From the NCBI RefSeq assembly GCF_000622325.1, contig NZ_JASE01000005.1:2108001-2172000 (forward strand): a stretch of 64,000 bases of DNA, given 5' to 3'. The notes under the pieces were generated by a model that did no database searches, was not told the origin of the DNA, and was given only the letters and a program-made list of their open reading frames with translations. Position numbers and translations under genes: made by a program. Shown one piece after another: positions 1-7,930 of this stretch. Position 1 is the first letter of the stretch. Each line of letters starts with the position of its first letter. Origin of the DNA: Sulfitobacter geojensis. GTDB taxonomy: Bacteria > Pseudomonadota > Alphaproteobacteria > Rhodobacterales > Rhodobacteraceae.

Positions 1-476
1 TTTTTAATTTAATTGTTTCGGTAGTAGAGTAACCAAGATACCTATTTATATGGGTAATCCTCAATTTCGTTAAATTCAATTTGGAAACAATCGCTTGCTT
101 CGCGGCCTTCACCAAATGCGTTAACACAGTGGACATTTGGGGCGACAATTCACGTCCCTGACATTTTCCCGACATTTTTCCCTTTGTTGGACCATTTGAG
201 ACAGGTAACTATGGTCTTGCCCAACTGGGGGGCATTGTTTTTAGGTCTGGGGCGGCCACACGATCACGCATCGCTGCTGATGCGGGAGACATGTGTACGC
301 CGCGCTTTGCGCGTTCGTATTAATGTAGCTGCCGGACATCCTGTGTCCGGCTGTGCGCTGCCTTATGCAGTACTCCCCGTGTAGTTTGGTGTGCCAATAG
401 TTTGGCGTGTTTTGTGTGTGTTGCCTGAACCTGTGCGCAGTGTCCTCAAGCGATTTTGAGTTTGAATGGAGTGAAA
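1..476. other. Upstream region of the first RTX gene, no gene seen
   Basis: No credible coding region was found here. The first 80 bases are AT-rich. GACATTT occurs at 132, 160 and 171, the last two as a tandem GACATTTTCCC-type repeat with an 11-base period. A possible promoter follows directly: TTGGAC at 187-192 and TATGGT at 210-215, 17 bases apart. If real, the transcript has a leader of about 260 bases before the small ORF at 477. The 12-mer TTAATTGTTTCG at 9-20 recurs at 5301-5312, upstream of the second RTX gene. Confidence 0.4.
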
Positions 477-623
477 ATGATCCTTGTGCCAAGACAATCG
501 AGCACCAAAGTGACCGTCATTCGGTCGCGTTCCTCCATCATCGCACCGAACCTTTCCGCACCAACTTCCAGATCGGCCGCGTTGCGCGCCGCGCGCAACA
601 ACGCCCAGGAGACCCCTCAATGA
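477..623 (+). CDS. Small basic ORF (48 aa), possible leader peptide of the RTX gene
   Basis: This 48-residue frame was read by hand. It has GGAG at 468-471, five bases before the ATG, and its TGA (621-623) overlaps the ATG of the large RTX gene at 620 in an ATGA arrangement, typical of translational coupling. The product (starting MILVPRQSST) is rich in Arg and Ser, has no membrane segment, and resembles no family I recognise. Its composition is quite unlike the acidic RTX protein. It may be a real small protein, a leader that delivers ribosomes to the downstream start, or chance. The ribosome site plus exact ATGA overlap argue against chance. Confidence 0.45.
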   Translation: MILVPRQSSTKVTVIRSRSSIIAPNLSAPTSRSAALRAARNNAQETPQ

Positions 624-3600
624 TCCGTACACTTGATTTCAACGCTTTCGCAGCCGGTACAGTTATTGACGACGAATATGCGACCACGCAGGGCGTGACC
701 GTTTCCGCGACGGGCGGTTCGGGGCAGGCGATGTTGTTCGACACCAACAACCCGACGGGGGATGATACGGATCTGGCCTCTGACACATTAGACGGCGTGC
801 TGATCATTTCCGAAGACGGCGACAGCAGTGACCCAGACGACAATGACGCCGGTGGCAGCCTCTTTTTCGATTTTAACGAACCGTCATTTATCAAGTCTCT
901 GACGTTCAAGGACATCGAAGAGACCAGCGGCGACGGTACCTCGATGATCTTTTACGACGCGGACGGCGGGGTCATCGACGAACATTTCGTACAGCCGACC
1001 GAAGATGGCGGCGAACGCACCGTTGGTTTAGGCGTTGACGACGTATCGCGTCTGGAGGTCCGCTTTGAAGGATCCGGCGCAGTGGACAACCTTGTTTTTG
1101 ATGACAAACTGCCTGTTGACGAAGGCCCGACAGCGGTGGACGACAGCGGCGAAACAGACGAGGACAGCGCAGTAATCATCGACTTGCGGGGTAATGACAC
1201 CGACCCGAACGACCTGCGCGACGATCTGGTGATCGGCGACTTTGTCAGCGCGGATGGCACTGTCACGGATTTGGGGGACGGTACGGTTTCCTTCTTGCCG
1301 AACCCGGACTTCAATGGCGAGACGACGTTTACCTATTCCGTGACGGACCCTGCCGGCAATTCCGACACCGGCGAAGTGACCGTGCTTGTAAACCCCGTCA
1401 ATGATGCGCCTGACGCGGTTGACGATGTGGATACCACCGATTTCAACACGCCGGTCACTGTTGATCTGCTGGCGAACGATACCGATGTTGATCTGCCCGA
1501 AGGTGATATTCTGACGGTCACGTCGGTTTCTGTTCCGGTCGACCAAGGCACGGTTTTGAACAATGGTGACGGCACTGCGCTGATCACCCCTGCGGATGGA
1601 TTCACGGGGGATGCGACCATCAGCTACACCATCGAAGACGCCGCCGGACTGTCTGACAGTGCTGAACATGTTGTGACGGTCGCTGATGACGCGGGCAACA
1701 GCGCGCCGGTCACGGCCCCCGATACAGCGGAAACCGATGAGGACACCGCGTCTGATCCCATCGACGTGTTGGACAACGACAGCGATCCTGATGGTGATAC
1801 GCTGCAAGTGACCGAAGCGACCAGCCCGGACGGCACGGTTGAAATCACCGCTGACAACGAACTGATTTTTACGCCGAATCCTGATTTCAACGGTGAAACT
1901 ACGATCACCTATACCGCTGCTGACCCATCCGGCGCCGAAACACCCGGCACGGTGACGGTTACCGTGAACCCGGTCAACGATGCACCGGATGCTGTAGACG
2001 ACAGCGATGAAACCGACCTGAATACAGCGATAGATGTGGACCTGCTGGCCAATGACAGCGATGTGGATGGCGATGCGCTGACAGTGGTCAGCGCAACTGT
2101 GCCGGTTGATCAGGGCACTGTGAGCGCGCCGGTTGATGGTGTTGTCACATTTACCCCTGCGGATGGTTTTACCGGCGTGGCGACAGTCAGCTACACCATT
2201 GAAGACGAAGAAGGTTTGCAGGACAGCGCTGAACATACCGTCACCGTTTCAGGAACCCCCGCGAACAATGCACCGATCGCCGTCGACGACGCAGCCACAA
2301 CCGACGAAGACACAGCCGTTGTGCTGGATCTTGTCGACAACGACAGTGATCCGGATGGCGTCCTATTGACGGTGACGGCCGTTTCTGTGCCTGCGGAACA
2401 GGGCACTGTGGTGAATAACGACGACGGCACTGCAACCTTTACGCCAGCGCTTGATTTCAACGGCGAAGCGACAGTGACCTACACAATTGCGGACCCCGAT
2501 GGCGCGGAAGCAACCGCCGTTCATGTCGTTGATGTGACGCCGGTCAACGACGCGCCCGTGGCAAACGATGACACCGACACAACGGCCGAGGAAACACCGA
2601 TCACGGTCGATCTGCTTGATAACGACAGTGACGTGGATGGCGACACGTTAACGGTTGTCGGGGCATCGGTGCCTGCTGATCAAGGTACGCTGCTGGACAA
2701 TGGCGACGGCACGGTCACCTTCACACCCGCCACCGATTTCACAGGTCCTGCGACGATCAGCTATTCGATTTCCGATGGCAATGGCGGTGCGGATAGTGCA
2801 GAGCATGTGATCGACGTCACGCCAGTGAACGATGCACCGGTTGCGGGCGACGATGTGATAGGCACGCCGTACAACACGCCGATCGAGGATATTCTGGTTC
2901 TGGCCAATGACACGGATGTGGACGAAGATCCGCTGCGTGTTGTCACCGCGACCACGCCTGACGGCGATGTCATCATCAATGATGATGGCACGCTGACCTT
3001 CACGCCAACCGACGGGTTCACCGGACCGGCCGAAATCACTTATACGATTTCGGACCGCCCCGAAGGCGACCCCGAAGCGCTGACCGACGAAGGCACGCTG
3101 ATCGTGAATGTGGCCGCCCCGGGCGGTCGTGACGGTATCGTTGATGGTACGACTGGGGATGACCTCATTGATCCTGATTATCTGGGCGATCCTGACGGCG
3201 ACCTTGTCGACAACGAAGATGCAATCATCCCGGGTCAGGAACCCAACGATGACATTATCCGCGCGGGCGACGGCAGTGACACAGTCGAAGCCGGGCTCGG
3301 CGATGACTATATCGACGGTGGAACGGGCGACGACAGCATCCTTGGCGAAGACGGCAACGATACCGTTGTCGGCGGTGAAGGCGACGATGTGATCAACACC
3401 TCCGGTCCCGATCTGGCCCCTGATCGGGGGTATCCCGATGCGCCAACAGATGCGTTGGGCTTTGACGGGGATGATGATCCGGAAAACGACCGCGATTCCG
3501 TGATCGGCGGTGCGGGCAACGACACCATCACAACGGGCGACGACCGTGACACCATCATAGGTGGCATCGGCGAGGATGTGATCGACGCAGGCATCGACGA

Positions 3601-4996
3601 CGACTTTGTGGACAGTGGACTTGATGACGACCGTATCGTTGGTGGTGAAGGCAACGACACCATATTTGGCGGCGGCGGCGATGATACCATCTATGCCGGA
3701 AACGATCCCGATGGTGTTGGCGATTTGCTGGACATAACGGATGAAGACACCGGTGGTTTCTCACCGGATCGCAACCCCGACAACGGCCGCGACGTGGTTA
3801 ATGGCGGCGCGGGCGACGATGTGATCTTTGGGGCTGATGACGGTGACAGCCTGTCCGGTGGGTCAGGTAATGACACCATCGATGGTCAGATCGACGACGA
3901 CACCATCCGCGGCGAGTCGGGCGATGACTCACTGTTGGGCGGTCAGGGCAATGACACGATTGACAGTGGCACCGGTGAAGACACGCTTGAAGGCGGCATC
4001 GGCGATGACACCCTGCGCGGCAACCGCAATGATGATGTGCTGATGGGCGGCACCGGCGACGATGTGCTGGACGGCGGCGGCGAGAACGACGTGATGGACG
4101 GCGGCGACGGCGACGACAACCTGCAAGGCGGTCAGGGTGACGATACCCTGCGCGGTGGCACCGGTGATGACATCTTGGACGGTGGTGCCGGTCAGGACGT
4201 CTTTGAAGACTTAAGCGCAGGTGACAACGTTGACGGTGGTTCCGGCCCTATTGATAACGACACGCTGGACCTACGCGGATCCGCGCCTGACGGTGGTCGT
4301 CTTGAGGTGACCTATACCTCTGACGATCGTGAAGACGGGGTGGTCAACTTCTTTGACGTCGACGGCGCAGACGCAGGCCGCTTGGTGTTTGAGGAAATCG
4401 AAACTGTTATCCCTTGTTTCACACCGGGCACCAAGATCGCCACGCCGAAAGGCGAGCGTCTGGTCGAGGAACTGGAAGTTGGCGACCGTGTGATCACCCG
4501 TGACAACGGCATTCAGGACATCCGATGGGTGGGGGCCCGTGATATGTCCGGTGCCGAACTGGATAAATCGGCACATCTAAAACCGGTTCTGATCCGTCAG
4601 GGGGCTTTGGGCAACGATCTGCCCGAGCGTGACATGATGGTGTCACCCAACCACCGCGTCTTGGTGGCCAACGACAAAACCGCGCTTTATTTTGAAGAGC
4701 GTGAGGTTCTGGTCGCGGCCAAACACCTGACCGGTCTGGAAGGCGTGGACATCGTGGATGTGTCGCACACAACGTATATTCATGTCATGTTTGACCAGCA
4801 CGAGGTGATCCTGTCGGACGGTGCGTGGACCGAAAGCTTCCAGCCCGGTGACATGTCACTGGCTGGAATCGGCAATGCGCAGCGTCAGGAAATTCTGGAA
4901 CTCTTCCCGGAATTGGCAACCAAAGCCGGTGTCGAGGGCTATGCATCTGCCCGCCGCGCGCTGAAAAAACACGAAGCCAAGCTGATCACCGACTAA
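620..4996 (+). CDS. Giant RTX calcium-binding protein with cadherin-like repeats and C-terminal Hint domain
   Basis: A 1458-aa very acidic protein, presumably secreted by a type I system encoded elsewhere (no signal peptide). Residues 1-165 form an N-terminal beta-rich domain. About 170-830 hold seven roughly 95-residue VCBS/cadherin-like repeats, each with a DNDSDxDGD-like motif and an FTPxxDFxGxxTxxYT-like core. About 860-1215 carry RTX nonapeptides (GGxGxDxxx) that bind Ca2+. The last 193 residues from Cys1266 (CFTPGT) are a Hint domain of the hedgehog/intein type, expected to self-process. The start at 620 is chosen over an in-frame ATG at 407 because AGGAG sits at 607-611. Likely an adhesin or surface-layer protein; substrate unknown. 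Confidence 0.85.
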   Translation: MIRTLDFNAFAAGTVIDDEYATTQGVTVSATGGSGQAMLFDTNNPTGDDTDLASDTLDGVLIISEDGDSSDPDDNDAGGSLFFDFNEPSFIKSLTFKDIEETSGDGTSMIFYDADGGVIDEHFVQPTEDGGERTVGLGVDDVSRLEVRFEGSGAVDNLVFDDKLPVDEGPTAVDDSGETDEDSAVIIDLRGNDTDPNDLRDDLVIGDFVSADGTVTDLGDGTVSFLPNPDFNGETTFTYSVTDPAGNSDTGEVTVLVNPVNDAPDAVDDVDTTDFNTPVTVDLLANDTDVDLPEGDILTVTSVSVPVDQGTVLNNGDGTALITPADGFTGDATISYTIEDAAGLSDSAEHVVTVADDAGNSAPVTAPDTAETDEDTASDPIDVLDNDSDPDGDTLQVTEATSPDGTVEITADNELIFTPNPDFNGETTITYTAADPSGAETPGTVTVTVNPVNDAPDAVDDSDETDLNTAIDVDLLANDSDVDGDALTVVSATVPVDQGTVSAPVDGVVTFTPADGFTGVATVSYTIEDEEGLQDSAEHTVTVSGTPANNAPIAVDDAATTDEDTAVVLDLVDNDSDPDGVLLTVTAVSVPAEQGTVVNNDDGTATFTPALDFNGEATVTYTIADPDGAEATAVHVVDVTPVNDAPVANDDTDTTAEETPITVDLLDNDSDVDGDTLTVVGASVPADQGTLLDNGDGTVTFTPATDFTGPATISYSISDGNGGADSAEHVIDVTPVNDAPVAGDDVIGTPYNTPIEDILVLANDTDVDEDPLRVVTATTPDGDVIINDDGTLTFTPTDGFTGPAEITYTISDRPEGDPEALTDEGTLIVNVAAPGGRDGIVDGTTGDDLIDPDYLGDPDGDLVDNEDAIIPGQEPNDDIIRAGDGSDTVEAGLGDDYIDGGTGDDSILGEDGNDTVVGGEGDDVINTSGPDLAPDRGYPDAPTDALGFDGDDDPENDRDSVIGGAGNDTITTGDDRDTIIGGIGEDVIDAGIDDDFVDSGLDDDRIVGGEGNDTIFGGGGDDTIYAGNDPDGVGDLLDITDEDTGGFSPDRNPDNGRDVVNGGAGDDVIFGADDGDSLSGGSGNDTIDGQIDDDTIRGESGDDSLLGGQGNDTIDSGTGEDTLEGGIGDDTLRGNRNDDVLMGGTGDDVLDGGGENDVMDGGDGDDNLQGGQGDDTLRGGTGDDILDGGAGQDVFEDLSAGDNVDGGSGPIDNDTLDLRGSAPDGGRLEVTYTSDDREDGVVNFFDVDGADAGRLVFEEIETVIPCFTPGTKIATPKGERLVEELEVGDRVITRDNGIQDIRWVGARDMSGAELDKSAHLKPVLIRQGALGNDLPERDMMVSPNHRVLVANDKTALYFEEREVLVAAKHLTGLEGVDIVDVSHTTYIHVMFDQHEVILSDGAWTESFQPGDMSLAGIGNAQRQEILELFPELATKAGVEGYASARRALKKHEAKLITD

Positions 4997-5365
4997 ACAG
5001 ATTTGGCACGGGGCGGGGGCCCCCTGATATTACATAACGGCGTGCGGGCCTATCGCGCGTCAGGAATATGCAGCAGCTTTGTCCGGGACGTATCACCCTA
5101 GACAAGCAACCAGAGCGGGGCGGGAAACTGCCCCGCTCATTTGCGTTTACAAAACCAAAATTTCCCCGCGCCTGATCACTGTTTCTAAGGCGCGCACAAT
5201 TTCGCGGCGTTTCACATTTCTGTGTCTAAGTATCCGTCGAATGCGACTTTCAAAACGGATTTCCCCCTTAAACTCTGACGAAATCATGGCTAAAACTTGG
5301 TTAATTGTTTCGCTGACCGCTTTGGCAGCTGAGCAATCTCACGTCTGAAAAAGGGGGCTACTGCC
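4997..5365. other. Intergenic region between the two RTX genes
   Basis: No credible gene. It holds a GC-rich hairpin (5113-5138), probably the terminator of the first RTX gene, and then an AT-rich stretch that should contain the promoter of the second. The 12-mer TTAATTGTTTCG at 5301-5312 also occurs at 9-20. No confident -35/-10 pair was found. Confidence 0.4.
5113..5150 (+). terminator. Probable Rho-independent terminator after the first RTX gene
   Basis: A perfect 9-bp stem, GAGCGGGGC (5113-5121) with GCCCCGCTC (5130-5138), encloses an 8-base loop. The T-rich stretch after it (ATTTGCGTTT) is interrupted, so efficiency is uncertain. Confidence 0.55.
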
Positions 5366-7246
5366 ATGGCCATTATCAACGGGACGTCAAATAACGACAC
5401 GCTGCAAGGCACCTTTGAGGATGACCAGATTACCGCGGGCGGTGGTCAGGATCTTGTTTCGGGTGAAGGCGGCGATGATCTTGTCTCGGGCGGGGGCGGC
5501 GACGATACGCTTTATGGCGATGCCGGCGTTGGGACGGCACCGGGCAATGACGCCTCCGCGGTGACACTGGACTATGACAGCCGTCAGGCCAACACAGGCA
5601 ACAGCGCAGACCCCGGCGATTCCGCAGTCTACCGTGACGTTGCAATGCTGGAGGACGGCACGTCGGTTTGGGGACGTCTGGTACTGGTGAGTACTTCGGA
5701 TGAAAACATGCCGATTGATCTGACCGGCGGCGACGGTTTTGAGATCCTGATGAACAGCGGGCGCGGGGCCTCGCGCAGCTATGTCGGCGAAACCGCGCGT
5801 TTCCGGTTAGAGTTTTTCGACCCTGTCACCGGTGATCCTGTTGCCCTGAATTCCACCGCTACTTTCAACGATCTGGACCGTAACAGCGTCGGTGATCAGG
5901 AATCCGTCACCGTGGATGCCGATAGCTTTACCGCGTTTGCCACATCGGCAGACACGTCATTGAACGTTACACAGGGCGGCGGCGTGGCGAATGCAGCTGG
6001 CACCGAAGGCAATTCGCCTGCCGATCAGGATGCCTGGTTCTCTGCCCAATTCGAGAACCGCGAATTCATCGAATTTGAGCTTGAAACCCGATCTACACCG
6101 TCGGGTTTTACCCTGTCCGGTGATTTGATCGACGACGCCGTTGTGACCCCGATCGAAGCGGGCAATGACACCATTCTCGGTGGCTCCGGTCAGGACGTGA
6201 TCTTTGGTCAGGGCGGGGACGACAGCCTACTTGGCGAAGACGGGGATGACAGCATCGAAGGCGGCGAAGGCGACGATACGCTTTTGGGGGGACAGGGGCA
6301 GGATGCCCTGCTTGGCGGTGCCGGCAATGATGTGATGAACGGTGGCGCAGGCGACGACACGCTTTTGGGGGGCGATGGCGAGGACACCATCGTGTCCGGT
6401 CTTGGCGGCGATCAAGTGCGCGGCGGCAATGACAGCGATTTGTTCACATTCGATGGGGCCGGTAACCATCAAATTCTGGGTGGTGAAGATGCCGATGGTT
6501 TGGACGTGGATCGCATTGATCTGACGGGCATTGACCGCTCGACCTACCGGTTGATCCGGGGGCTGCCCGAAGAGGGCCGGATCGAATTTCTGGACGGCGG
6601 TGGCAATGTCATTGGCCGCACAAACTATGCCGAAATCGAAGAGGTCATCATCTGCTTCACACCCGGTACCTTGATTGCGACGAAGCGCGGCGAAAAGCCT
6701 GTGCAGCAACTCAAGGTTGGCGATCGGGTCTTTACCCGCGACAATGGCCCGCAAGAATTGCGCTGGATTGGCCGGCGCAATCTGAATCGCCACGAACTCA
6801 ACCAGATGCCGCAGTATTTCCCGATCCTGATCCGCGCTGGTGCCTTGGGCGATGGGGTGCCGCAACGCGATATGATGGTCAGCCCGAACCACCGGATGTT
6901 GATCACATCGGAACTGGCCGAAGTGATGTTCGGCGAAAGCGAAGTACTGGTGGCCGCGAAGCATCTGGTCAGCCTTGACGGTGTGGAAACTGCGCCCGTC
7001 AGCAAGGTCAGCTACATCCATATGATGTTCGACGCGCATGAGGTGGTTTTGGCCGATGGCACGTGGGCCGAAAGCTTTTTGCCCGGTCAGCAGGCCATGG
7101 CAGGGATCAAAAGCGACCAGAAGCAGGAAATTCTGGATCTCTTCCCCGAGTTGGTCGACATGCGGGGATTGCGGAACTACGAAGCTGCGCGCCGTTTGCT
7201 GAAGGCACATGAGGCGCATTTGCTGATGCTGGAAAAGCCAAACTAA
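5366..7246 (+). CDS. RTX calcium-binding protein with C-terminal Hint domain
   Basis: A 626-aa acidic protein. It opens with an RTX block (about residues 5-55: GTSNNDTLQGT, GGGGDDTLYGD), then a 200-residue beta-rich domain, a second RTX block (about 265-350), and a Hint module from Cys430 (CFTPGT) to the end. The Hint module aligns without gaps to that of the upstream 1458-aa protein over about 160 residues, with roughly 60% identity over the first 80 by eye, so the two are paralogues by their C-termini. There is no signal peptide, as expected for type I secretion. A GGGGG run lies upstream of the ATG. The exported role is unknown. Confidence 0.85.
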   Translation: MAIINGTSNNDTLQGTFEDDQITAGGGQDLVSGEGGDDLVSGGGGDDTLYGDAGVGTAPGNDASAVTLDYDSRQANTGNSADPGDSAVYRDVAMLEDGTSVWGRLVLVSTSDENMPIDLTGGDGFEILMNSGRGASRSYVGETARFRLEFFDPVTGDPVALNSTATFNDLDRNSVGDQESVTVDADSFTAFATSADTSLNVTQGGGVANAAGTEGNSPADQDAWFSAQFENREFIEFELETRSTPSGFTLSGDLIDDAVVTPIEAGNDTILGGSGQDVIFGQGGDDSLLGEDGDDSIEGGEGDDTLLGGQGQDALLGGAGNDVMNGGAGDDTLLGGDGEDTIVSGLGGDQVRGGNDSDLFTFDGAGNHQILGGEDADGLDVDRIDLTGIDRSTYRLIRGLPEEGRIEFLDGGGNVIGRTNYAEIEEVIICFTPGTLIATKRGEKPVQQLKVGDRVFTRDNGPQELRWIGRRNLNRHELNQMPQYFPILIRAGALGDGVPQRDMMVSPNHRMLITSELAEVMFGESEVLVAAKHLVSLDGVETAPVSKVSYIHMMFDAHEVVLADGTWAESFLPGQQAMAGIKSDQKQEILDLFPELVDMRGLRNYEAARRLLKAHEAHLLMLEKPN

Positions 7247-7254
7247 TCAGGGCG

Positions 7255-7875
7255 CTAGGAGGGGGAGCTCATCTGCTCCTTGCGCCATTCGGCCCACTCT
7301 TCCGGCGTATCTAAATCACGGCGCGCGCGCGATCCTTGCAAAGGTACCAAGGTCACACGTCCCTTGGCTTGCGTGACCACTTCGCGTCCGCCGCTATCTC
7401 CGATGAGCGTTGCAAAAGCGTCAAACAGCGCGGCGTGAAAGACGATCGGGTGGCCCGGTGCACCGTCTTGCGTAGCCCCGCGCCAGATCAACTGGTCGCT
7501 GTCAAGATCGACGGCACCGGCCACTTTCGCCAGATCATCGGCTGTCACATCTGGTAAATCGCCCAGCAATACCATGGCACAAGGTGCTTCCGCTGGCAGG
7601 GCCGCAAAGGCGCGGCGCAGGCTGGCGTTCATGCCCTCATCCGCATCGGGCACTGCAAATAGCAGCACTTCCAAACCATCCAGCGCCTGATATCTGGGAT
7701 GCGGAAAGTCGGGCAGGGCGATCAGTACCGGACCCGTCGTGGCAGCACGCGCCTTTAACGCCTGTTGTCGCAGCAACGGCGCGCCTTCCACAATTTCCAG
7801 CAGTTTGTCACGCCCGCGCATCCGGCTGGACGCACCGGCGGCAAGGATGATGATGGGCAGGTGATGGCAAGTCAT
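7255..7875 (-). CDS. MobA-like NTP transferase (molybdenum cofactor nucleotidyltransferase type)
   Basis: A 206-aa protein. Residues 11-24 carry the nucleotide-binding signature LAAGxSxRM...K, and an LLGDLPDVT motif near residue 105 supplies the metal-binding Asp. This is the MobA/MocA fold, which transfers CMP or GMP from CTP/GTP to molybdopterin. MocA-type proteins often sit beside molybdenum hydroxylase genes, but none is present here, so the substrate is uncertain. It is convergent with the RTX gene, ending 8 bases from it, and no terminator is visible in the gap. Confidence 0.8.
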   Translation of the reverse strand: MTCHHLPIIILAAGASSRMRGRDKLLEIVEGAPLLRQQALKARAATTGPVLIALPDFPHPRYQALDGLEVLLFAVPDADEGMNASLRRAFAALPAEAPCAMVLLGDLPDVTADDLAKVAGAVDLDSDQLIWRGATQDGAPGHPIVFHAALFDAFATLIGDSGGREVVTQAKGRVTLVPLQGSRARRDLDTPEEWAEWRKEQMSSPS

Positions 7876-7930
7876 GCGGACAGTCTAGGCGCTGCGCGTG
7901 CCGAAGGTAATACCGTGAAACGGATCATTT

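Noticed and set aside
1028..2236. Long antisense ORF in the RTX gene
   Set aside because: A 402-codon open frame on the minus strand, caused by the repetitive GC-rich coding sequence of the RTX repeats. No ribosome site and no recognisable protein.
6227..7219. 330-codon antisense frame in the second RTX gene
   Set aside because: A shadow of the Hint and RTX coding strand; the composition is that of antisense and no domain is visible.
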